This document shows positions 1 to 5,865 of a stretch of 15,811 nucleotides of DNA, piece after piece (positions within the stretch are counted from its first letter, which is position 1; the number at the start of each line of letters is the position of its first letter). This stretch comes from JBBREP01 sp036501845 (lineage in GTDB: Bacteria > Actinomycetota > Acidimicrobiia > IMCC26256 > PALSA-610): assembly GCA_036501845.1 (NCBI GenBank), contig DASXZO010000111.1, positions 1-15,811 on the forward strand, written 5' to 3'. A program made the translations under genes and the position numbers. The notes beneath the pieces were generated by a model. That model did not search any database. It worked only from the letters and a program-made list of their open reading frames with translations, and was not told the origin of the DNA.

Positions 1-171
1 CTCGCCGGACGCCTCCTTCTCGTTGTTCCAACGGGCGTTGAGGGCGCCGGCCTGCTCGGCCAGATCGGCCAGCTCGGCCTCGAGCTTGGCCAGGCGCTCG
101 AGCGAGGCCGGGTCGGTCTCCTTGGCCAGGGCCAGCTTCTCGATCTCGAGCTGGTCCATGCGGCGCTCGAC
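1..171 (-). pseudogene. clpB: Inverted fragment of a ClpB middle (coiled-coil) domain
   Basis: Read on the minus strand, this stretch translates without a stop and matches the start of the ClpB M-domain: VERRMDQLEIEK, then AKETDPASLERLAKLEAELA, then ARWNNEKEA. It aligns without gaps to the same part of the plus-strand ClpB (about 691-850: VERRIRQLEIER, SKESDEASKGRLAALEEELA, AHWQSEKEA), but many residues and codons differ. It is therefore a divergent copy and not a recent duplicate. The frame runs off the left edge. At the inner end, homology stops after VERR, exactly where the plus-strand clpB homology begins. It cannot be a functional gene by itself. It is either one side of an inversion, a second clpB broken at this point, or a chimeric assembly join. 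Confidence 0.75.
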
Positions 172-2022
172 CTGTCGGCCATGGTGGCGGGGGCCAAGTA
201 CCGAGGCGAATTCGAGGAGCGCCTGAAGGCAGTGCTGAAGGAGATCACCGACGCCGAGGGCGAGATCGTCACCTTCATCGACGAGCTGCACACCATCGTG
301 GGTGCCGGCGGGGCCGAAGGGGCCATGGACGCCGGCAACATGATCAAGCCGATGCTGGCGCGCGGCGAGTTGCGGCTCATCGGCGCCACCACGCTCGACG
401 AGTTCCGCAAGTACATCGAGAAGGACGCCGCGCTCGAGCGGCGCTTCCAGCAGGTATACGTGGGCGAGCCGTCGGTGGAGGACGCGGTGGCGATCCTGCG
501 CGGGCTCAAGGAGCGTTACGAAGTGCACCACGGCGTGCGCATCCAGGACGCCGCGCTCGTGGCCGCGGCGATGCTCAGCTCGCGCTACATCACGGGTAGG
601 CGGCTACCCGACAAGGCGATCGACCTGGTCGACGAGGCCGCGTCGCGCCTGCGCATCGAGATCGACTCGATGCCGTTCGAGATCGACGTGGTCGAACGCC
701 GCATCCGCCAGCTCGAGATCGAGCGCGCCGCGCTGAGCAAGGAGAGCGACGAAGCGAGCAAGGGCCGCCTCGCTGCACTCGAGGAAGAACTCGCGTCGCT
801 CGGCGAGGAGCGCGACGGCATGGTCGCGCACTGGCAGTCCGAGAAGGAAGCCATCGCCGCGATCCGCGCCGACAAGGAGCGGCTCGAGACGATGAAGCTC
901 GACGCCGAGCAGGCCGAACGCGAAGGCAACCTGCAGCGCGCCGCCGAGATCCGTTACGGCCACCTTCCGGTGCTCGAACGCGAGATCGAAGCGAGCACGG
1001 TCAAGCTCGCCGACCTCCAACGCGACACCGCGATGCTGAAGGAAGAGGTCGACGCCGAAGACGTCGCCGAGATCGTGGCCAAGTGGACCGGGGTACCCGT
1101 CACCCGCCTGATGGAAGGCGAGATGGCGAAGCTCGTGAAGCTCGAAGAGCTGTTGCACGAGCGCGTCGTGGGCCAAGACCCCGCGGTCAGTGCGGTGGCC
1201 AACGCCATCCGCCGTTCGCGTGCCGGCCTCTCCGACCCGCACCGCCCAATCGGCTCGTTCCTGTTCCTCGGGCCCACCGGTGTGGGCAAGACCGAGCTCG
1301 CGCGTGCACTCGCCGAGTTCCTGTTCGACGACGAGCGCGCCATGGTGCGCATCGACATGAGCGAGTACATGGAGAAGCACTCGGTGTCGCGCCTCGTCGG
1401 CGCGCCTCCGGGCTACGTCGGCTACGAGGAGGGCGGTCAGCTCAGCGAGGCGGTGCGACGTCGTCCGTACTCGGTCGTGCTGCTCGACGAGGTGGAGAAG
1501 GCTCACCCCGACGTGTTCAACGTGTTGTTGCAGGTGATGGACGACGGCCGTCTCACCGACGGCCAGGGTCGCACCGTCGACTTCACGAACACGATCCTCG
1601 TGATGACGAGCAACCTCGGTGCCGGTGGTTCCGACGACGCGGTGATGGCTGCGGTGCGTTCGCACTTCAAGCCCGAGTTCGTGAACCGCGTCGACGAGAT
1701 CGTGGTGTTCCACCGCTTGAGCGAGGAGCACATCCATCACATCGTCGAGCTGCAGGTGGAGCTGCTGCGAGCCCGGTTGGCCGAGCGCGACCTCGGTCTC
1801 GATCTCACTCCGGCGGCCACGGACTGGATCGCCCGTGCCGGCTACGACCCCGACTACGGCGCCCGTCCGTTGAAGCGAGTGCTGCAGAAGGAAGTGGCCG
1901 ATCCGATCGCGCTCGGCATCCTGCAGGGCACCTACAAGCCCGGCGACACCGTCAGCGTCGACGCCGCCCCCGACGGCCACCTCGTCTTCGACGACGTGGT
2001 GGGCGCGGAAATCATCGGCTGA
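163..2022 (+). CDS. clpB: ClpB disaggregase, 5'-truncated at an inversion junction
   Basis: ClpB is a hexameric AAA+ chaperone that rescues aggregated proteins with DnaK in the cytosol. Homology starts at ALDLSAMVAGAKYRGEFEER, inside the first ATPase domain. The N-terminal substrate domain and the first Walker A are missing, and about 613 of the usual 850-860 residues remain. Counting from the ATG at 181, visible elements are Walker B of domain 1 (TFIDE, 31-35), GATTLDEFRKY, the coiled-coil M-domain (about 168-300), the second Walker A GPTGVGKT (364-371), Walker B LLDE (434-437), GYVGYEEGG, and the C-terminal YGARPLKR. The ATG at 181 lies inside a conserved motif with no ribosome site, so it is not the real start, and the frame is open to base 1. 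ITGRRLPDKAID replaces the usual ITDRFLPDKAID at a small hairpin (593-610). No stop or frameshift lies inside the retained part. Confidence 0.9.
   Translation, partial: ALDLSAMVAGAKYRGEFEERLKAVLKEITDAEGEIVTFIDELHTIVGAGGAEGAMDAGNMIKPMLARGELRLIGATTLDEFRKYIEKDAALERRFQQVYVGEPSVEDAVAILRGLKERYEVHHGVRIQDAALVAAAMLSSRYITGRRLPDKAIDLVDEAASRLRIEIDSMPFEIDVVERRIRQLEIERAALSKESDEASKGRLAALEEELASLGEERDGMVAHWQSEKEAIAAIRADKERLETMKLDAEQAEREGNLQRAAEIRYGHLPVLEREIEASTVKLADLQRDTAMLKEEVDAEDVAEIVAKWTGVPVTRLMEGEMAKLVKLEELLHERVVGQDPAVSAVANAIRRSRAGLSDPHRPIGSFLFLGPTGVGKTELARALAEFLFDDERAMVRIDMSEYMEKHSVSRLVGAPPGYVGYEEGGQLSEAVRRRPYSVVLLDEVEKAHPDVFNVLLQVMDDGRLTDGQGRTVDFTNTILVMTSNLGAGGSDDAVMAAVRSHFKPEFVNRVDEIVVFHRLSEEHIHHIVELQVELLRARLAERDLGLDLTPAATDWIARAGYDPDYGARPLKRVLQKEVADPIALGILQGTYKPGDTVSVDAAPDGHLVFDDVVGAEIIG
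593..610 (+). repeat. Perfect 7-bp hairpin inside clpB
   Basis: CGGGTAG (593-599) and CTACCCG (604-610) form a perfect stem with a GCGG loop. It lies on the codons for the normally invariant DRFLPDKAID motif, where this protein has GRRLPDKAID. It may be chance or a local sequence or assembly error; no regulatory role is evident. Confidence 0.45.
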
Positions 2023-2072
2023 TCGGGCTCACATTCGGAGCGCCACCGCCGCCGGCCCACTTGCGATTGTGC

Positions 2073-2122
2073 CGCCAAGCGGGCCGAGAGTGCGACCAGG
2101 AAGGTCGCCGGCACGCTTGGCG
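2073..2122. terminator. Nested inverted repeat between convergent genes, likely bidirectional terminator
   Basis: The outer arms CGCCAAGCG (2073-2081) and CGCTTGGCG (2114-2122) are perfectly complementary. Inside lies a second perfect hairpin, GCGACC (2092-2097), loop AGGAA, GGTCGC (2103-2108). The structure sits between the clpB stop (2022) and the stop of the convergent minus-strand gene (2129), where a bidirectional terminator is expected. No T-run follows on either strand, so termination would have to rely on the GC-rich structure, as is common in actinobacteria. No gene is seen in 2023-2128. Confidence 0.5.
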
Positions 2123-2128
2123 TCCCGA

Positions 2129-2371
2129 TCACGAGCGAGTCGTCACGATCGAGTCGTCATCGGGCGTCCTGGCGCCCCGATTATCGGGGTCCCAGGACGC
2201 CCGGAGGCCGGTGGCGATGCCGGCGAGGCCGAGGCCCACGAGCACGATCGCGGGAATCCACGTGACGTCGATGGTGACCGTACCGAGGCGGTCGAGGGCG
2301 AACATCACGCCGAGCGTGGTGAACAACAGTCCCGCGATGAGTGAGATGAGGTCGGTGCGATGCGGCTTCAT
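2129..2371 (-). CDS. Small two-TM protein, LiaI/LiaF-like membrane region
   Basis: An 80-residue membrane protein. After MKPHRTD come two hydrophobic helices (about 8-26 and 37-56) separated by LDRLGTVTIDVTWIP, then a charged cytosolic-type tail. The pattern of a helix ending in GVMFALDRLG, a W-P turn, and a second glycine/leucine-rich helix resembles the LiaI-LiaF-like transmembrane region found in envelope-stress proteins. The ATG at 2371 overlaps the stop of the upstream gene as ATGA, and AGAAGGA lies about 8 bases upstream, so the start is well supported and translation is probably coupled to the PspC/LiaF-like gene. An inferred role is an accessory membrane partner of that protein and of the divergent kinase. 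The family assignment rests on pattern only. Confidence 0.75.
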   Translation of the reverse strand: MKPHRTDLISLIAGLLFTTLGVMFALDRLGTVTIDVTWIPAIVLVGLGLAGIATGLRASWDPDNRGARTPDDDSIVTTRS

Positions 2372-3735
2372 GACGCAGATCCTTCTCGCACGAGGATCTG
2401 GCCGAAGCCGACCCGTGCATCGATGACGAAGTGTGGGCCAGTGCCCGCCACGTGGAAGCGTTGGTCGACGCGCCAGCCGTTGCTGTCGGGCTCGTCGAGC
2501 ACCTGCGCGTCGCCGGCGCCGACCCGGGTGCGGATGTCGAGCGCGGCGTCCTGCGGCAAATCGATCACGAGCTGACCCATTGCATCGTGCGCGTTCAGGT
2601 GCAGCGTGCGATCGGCTGTGGTGACGTTGCGGAGGTCGACCACGAGATGCCCGATGCCGAGCTCGTAGTTGTGCTGGACGGTGTTGGCGTCTTGCACTCG
2701 GTAGACGCGTTCGCCGATGCCGCCGCTGATCGGGACGTCGAGCGCGGCGTCGACCGAGCAAGCCAACACGAGTAGCAGTGCGAGCGCGATCAAGCCACGG
2801 GAGCGCCCGAGCCACGCGCCCAGCACGAGCGCGAGCCCCACCAGCACGAGCGCGAGGGTGAGCACAAAGCCGGCGTCGACGTCGACCGCGCCGGTGGCGT
2901 TGAGCAACGCCGCGCCGCCCGCGAGCAGCAGGAGCGCGCTCCAGGTGAGCCGGCCGAGCATGCTGCGCTCGCGCCGCGGTCGCGGTGGTGTGTCGACGAC
3001 GGGCTCTCCAGTGGGCCATGGCCCGTGCGATTCGTAGGCCCGCACCGTCGGTTGCGGGGCCGTGAGCGGTTCGGCTGTTGCGAAGGCCGCGGTCTCCGCC
3101 ACGGTTGGAGTCGTCACAGTGGTGCCGGCCGTCGTCGGCGTGAACGGATCGCTGTGCGCGTCACCAACGGCTGGAGTCACGAGCGTGTCGTCCGTCGGCG
3201 GTGTGACGTCGTCGGAGCCCGTATCGGTGCCCGTGTCGCTGTCTGGTGCGACACCGTCGGTCAAGGCCGGATCGCGATGGCGCACGAGCAGCACCGCGAG
3301 ACCGCCGCCGATCAACGTGATGGGCCAGAACAGCTGTGAGAACGGATGCCAGGCGAAGCGGTGCGCCACGCCGAGCATGCCCACTGCTACGAGCAGCACA
3401 CCCACAGGCAGGGCCCAGTTCTCGCGGGCGTGGTGCAGCGGACGACCGCGGAACGTGTCGACGCCGGTGACGCCGGTGGCCTCCTCGGGCACCACCAGCC
3501 AGGCGATGCCGTACGCCACCGCGATGGCGCCGCCGGTGACCACGGCCGCGACGGCGATGATCACCCGCACCAGGCCGGGATCCCAGCCGTAGGTGTGCGC
3601 GAGCCCGCCGCAGATTCCGCCGAGCACGCGATCGTCGCGGCTGCGGGTGAGGCGACGCCCGGGCCGCGGCGGCGCGGTCGACTGCGACGGCGGGGGCGGA
3701 GGCGGGGGTGCGGTATCGGTCATCGTCGTGTCCAT
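2368..3735 (-). CDS. PspC-domain, LiaF-like membrane protein
   Basis: A 455-residue protein. Residues 10-30 are proline-rich and cytosolic. A PspC domain follows (32-86: RSRDDRVLGGICGGLA, then a helix ending in IAWLVVPEE). A LiaI/LiaF-like pair of helices spans 108-150, with a long Thr/Asp-rich linker (155-255) and further helices at about 263-283, 288-309 and 312-330. The C-terminal domain (about 340-455) is soluble with repeated beta strands (GIGHLVVDLRNV, MGQLVIDLPQDA, VGFGQILVRE), as in the cell-wall-active antibiotic response domain of LiaF. LiaF proteins hold their cognate kinase inactive until envelope stress, and the divergent kinase gene fits this role. ATG 3735 is chosen; an in-frame ATG at 3723 is possible and neither has a clear ribosome site. 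The gene ends in an ATGA overlap with the small membrane gene. The exact function is inferred. Confidence 0.85.
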   Translation of the reverse strand: MDTTMTDTAPPPPPPPSQSTAPPRPGRRLTRSRDDRVLGGICGGLAHTYGWDPGLVRVIIAVAAVVTGGAIAVAYGIAWLVVPEEATGVTGVDTFRGRPLHHARENWALPVGVLLVAVGMLGVAHRFAWHPFSQLFWPITLIGGGLAVLLVRHRDPALTDGVAPDSDTGTDTGSDDVTPPTDDTLVTPAVGDAHSDPFTPTTAGTTVTTPTVAETAAFATAEPLTAPQPTVRAYESHGPWPTGEPVVDTPPRPRRERSMLGRLTWSALLLLAGGAALLNATGAVDVDAGFVLTLALVLVGLALVLGAWLGRSRGLIALALLLVLACSVDAALDVPISGGIGERVYRVQDANTVQHNYELGIGHLVVDLRNVTTADRTLHLNAHDAMGQLVIDLPQDAALDIRTRVGAGDAQVLDEPDSNGWRVDQRFHVAGTGPHFVIDARVGFGQILVREGSAS

Positions 3736-3864
3736 GATCACATCGTCGGCCCCGCGGCCGGTCGCAGCCATCGGGGACGACCCTGAACTGTCCCCGAGAG
3801 GGCCCAACGCCAATCCGGGGTGTTCCCGACCGCTGGGGCCCGCGGCCCGTGCGATCCTGATGAG
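3736..3864. promoter_or_regulatory. Shared divergent promoter region of the PspC/Lia module
   Basis: These 129 bases separate the PspC/LiaF-like gene (minus) from the histidine kinase (plus), so promoters for both should lie here. The region holds a perfect inverted repeat at 3771-3797 and a looser related motif, CCGGGG-TGT-TCCCGA, at about 3815-3828. GATCCT at 3853-3858, six bases before the kinase GTG, could be a -10 element of a leaderless transcript, but this is weak. No ORF was recognised. Confidence 0.55.
3771..3797. repeat. Inverted repeat, candidate operator for the response regulator
   Basis: TCGGGGAC (3771-3778) and GTCCCCGA (3790-3797) are perfectly complementary 8-bp arms with an 11-bp spacer. 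The centre-to-centre distance is about 19 bp, so both arms lie on nearly the same face of the helix, as for a dimeric NarL/LuxR-type regulator. Its place between two divergent genes of the same signalling module suggests autoregulation. The sequence does not match any operator I can name. Confidence 0.5.
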
Positions 3865-5145
3865 GTGAGCACCGCCGCGACGCCGACACTCGTACGGCGC
3901 ACCAACGAGCGGCGCATCGCCGGTGTCGCGGCCGGCTTTGCCCACGCCACCGGCGCGCCGGCGCGGGTGGTGCGCGCGGTGTTCGTGCTCACCGGGCTGA
4001 TGGGCATCGGTGTGGCTGTGTACGTGATCGCGTGGGTCGTGCTGCCCGACGACGCCGGCGGCCCGCCGGTGTTGCGCCGGCTCGCGCCGCACGACCCGAT
4101 CGATGTGGTCGCGCTCGTCGCCGTGATCGTCGGTGCGCTGCTCGCGGTCGCGCGCTTCGGCTTCTCGCTGCCTGGCAGCATCGTGTTCCCGATCGTGGTG
4201 GCCGGCGTCGGGCTCGCGCTGCTCTTGCGCTGGCCCGGCGGCGACGAAGAGATCCGCCCCGCCGATCTCCCCGACTGGTTGCCTCCCGCGGCGCAAGAAG
4301 CCGTGGGCGCGCTCGGCACGCGCCGCGGCCTCGTGCTGCGCGCCACCGTCGGCACGATCCTCGTGCTCGGCGGCATCACCGCACTGCTGGCGTCGACGTC
4401 GTCGTGGGCGAGCCTGCGTGACGGTTTGCTGGCACTGCTCGTGGTGATCTCGGGGCTCGCCCTGGTGTTCGGTCCATGGCTGAGCCGGCTCGGCAGCGAG
4501 CTCGTCGCCGAGCGGCGCGCGCGCATCCGTGAGCGCGAGCGTGCCGAGATGGCCGCGCACCTCCACGACTCGGTGCTGCAGACGCTGGCGATGGTGCAGC
4601 GCCGCGCCGACGACCCGCGCGAAGTCATGCGCCTGGCGCGCAAACAGGAACGCGAGCTCCGTACCTGGCTGCAGTCAGGACAGCCCGTGCCGTCCACCGA
4701 CACCGCGCCCGGCACCGTGGGCGCCGCCATCGCCGAGCTCGCCGGCGAGCTGGAAGACCTGCATGGCGTGGCCGTCGAGGTGGTGCAGGTACGCGACTGC
4801 ACGAACGATGCCGCGCTCGAGCCGCTGCTCCTCGCGACGCGGGAAGCCATCGTGAACGCGCAATGCCACTCGGGTGCCGATACCGTCGACGTCTACTGCG
4901 AGGTCGACGACGACACGGTGCGCGTGTACGTGCGCGATCGCGGGACCGGCTTCGATCCCGGCGCGGTGGCCGAAGACCGGCGTGGGATCACCGAGTCGAT
5001 CAGGGGGCGCATGGCCCGCCACGGCGGTGCGGCCACGCTGCGCAGCACGCCAGGCGAGGGCACCGAGGTGGAGCTCACGATCCCCAGGGCCCGCCCGCGC
5101 CGCGAGCTCGAGGTGAGCGAAACGAACAAGAGGCAAGACCCGTGA
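3865..5145 (+). CDS. PspC-domain sensor histidine kinase (HisKA_3 family)
   Basis: A 426-residue membrane kinase. An N-terminal PspC domain (9-62, RRTNERRIAGVAAGFA then a helix ending in VLPDD) is followed by LiaI/LiaF-like helices (80-98, 104-121) and two more helices (157-176, 184-205). The HisKA_3 dimerisation domain carries H234 in HLHDSVLQTL. The ATPase domain has the N-box around N331 (REAIVNAQCHSGA), DRGTGF (358-363) and GEGT (397-400). Kinases of this build include LiaS and the PspC-bearing MacS of Streptomyces; they sense envelope stress through the membrane without a large external domain. GTG 3865 is chosen because PspC starts a few residues later; an upstream in-frame GTG at 3820 would add 15 unlikely residues. 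The stop overlaps the regulator start as GTGA, so the pair is co-translated. Confidence 0.92.
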   Translation: MSTAATPTLVRRTNERRIAGVAAGFAHATGAPARVVRAVFVLTGLMGIGVAVYVIAWVVLPDDAGGPPVLRRLAPHDPIDVVALVAVIVGALLAVARFGFSLPGSIVFPIVVAGVGLALLLRWPGGDEEIRPADLPDWLPPAAQEAVGALGTRRGLVLRATVGTILVLGGITALLASTSSWASLRDGLLALLVVISGLALVFGPWLSRLGSELVAERRARIRERERAEMAAHLHDSVLQTLAMVQRRADDPREVMRLARKQERELRTWLQSGQPVPSTDTAPGTVGAAIAELAGELEDLHGVAVEVVQVRDCTNDAALEPLLLATREAIVNAQCHSGADTVDVYCEVDDDTVRVYVRDRGTGFDPGAVAEDRRGITESIRGRMARHGGAATLRSTPGEGTEVELTIPRARPRRELEVSETNKRQDP

Positions 5146-5774
5146 CCGTGCGCGTCTTCCTCGTCGACGACCATCAGCTGTTCCTCTCGGGCGTGCGCGC
5201 CGAACTCGATGGCGAGATCGAGGTTGTGGGCACCGCGTCGGAGGTGGGTGCTGCGATCGAGATGATCCGCGAACGTGCACTCGACGTGGTGCTCGTCGAC
5301 GTGCACATGCCGGAAGGCGGGGGTGCGCGCGTGATCCGCGACGTACACACCACGCACCCCGACGTGCTGTTCCTCGCGCTCTCGGTCTCCGACGCGGCCG
5401 ACGATGTAATTGCGATCATCCGTGCCGGCGCGCGCGGCTACGTGACGAAGTCGATCACGCCCGCCGAGCTCGCCGACGCGATCCAACGTGTCGCGGCGGG
5501 CGACGCGGTGTTCTCGCCGCGCCTCGCTGGCTTCGTGCTCGATGCCTTCGCGTCGACGCCGGTGGGTGCGGTCGATCCGGAACTCGATCAGCTCACCCAA
5601 CGAGAGCAAGAGGTGTTGCGGCTCATCGCCCGCGGCTACACCTACAAGGAGATCGCGCGCGACCTCGTGATCTCGGTGAAAACCGTCGAGACGCACGTGT
5701 CGTCGGTGTTGCGCAAGCTCCAGCTCTCGAACCGCCACGAGCTCGCCCGCTGGGCCAACGAACGCCGCCTGTAG
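5142..5774 (+). CDS. NarL/LiaR-type response regulator
   Basis: A 210-residue regulator. The receiver domain (1-120) has the acidic pair D9-D10, phospho-acceptor D53 in LVDVHMPEGG and K103 in GYVTKS. The linker (about 121-148) leads to a LuxR-type helix-turn-helix (LTQREQEVLRLIARGYTYKE, then SVKTVETHVSSVLRKLQL). All key residues are present. The GTG at 5142 overlaps the kinase stop, with AAGAGG about 10 bases upstream, and LVDD then falls at the normal distance from the N-terminus; the open frame upstream of this point is only the shadow of the kinase. It is the cognate partner of the PspC kinase. The inverted repeat at 3771-3797 is a likely target, which would make the module self-regulated. 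Confidence 0.94.
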   Translation: MTVRVFLVDDHQLFLSGVRAELDGEIEVVGTASEVGAAIEMIRERALDVVLVDVHMPEGGGARVIRDVHTTHPDVLFLALSVSDAADDVIAIIRAGARGYVTKSITPAELADAIQRVAAGDAVFSPRLAGFVLDAFASTPVGAVDPELDQLTQREQEVLRLIARGYTYKEIARDLVISVKTVETHVSSVLRKLQLSNRHELARWANERRL

Positions 5775-5810
5775 CGCAGCCTCGAGAGTTATGGGCGTCA
5801 TTGGTTGCGC
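5774..5810 (+). terminator. Weak stem-loop after the response regulator
   Basis: GCGCAGCC (5774-5781) can pair with GGTTGCGC (5803-5810) through eight pairs including one G-T wobble, with a 21-base loop and no T-run. It sits directly after the regulator stop and before the next gene's ribosome site, so it could be a weak terminator, but chance is a fair alternative. Confidence 0.25.
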
Positions 5811-5865
5811 GTCGCCGTGCCCCGTCCGTAGCCTGTCGGCGGCTCGTGTGGTAGGGGGTATTTCA

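Noticed and set aside
181..183. ATG 181 as the natural start of a short ClpB
   Set aside because: It lies inside a conserved motif, has no ribosome site, and the frame and homology (ALDLSA) extend upstream; it marks a truncation and not a gene start.
604..1980. Long minus-strand open frame opposite clpB
   Set aside because: It is a shadow typical of high-GC coding DNA; the plus strand encodes clear ClpB motifs and the antisense protein has no recognisable domain.
2368..4566. 732-residue minus-strand frame continuing upstream of 3735
   Set aside because: The upstream part lies antisense to the kinase and is His/Arg/Glu-rich without a domain; PspC starts soon after ATG 3735.
4863..5141. N-terminal extension of the response regulator to a 303-residue protein
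   Set aside because: The region is the kinase ATPase domain in another frame; the receiver domain starts normally at GTG 5142 with a 4-base overlap.
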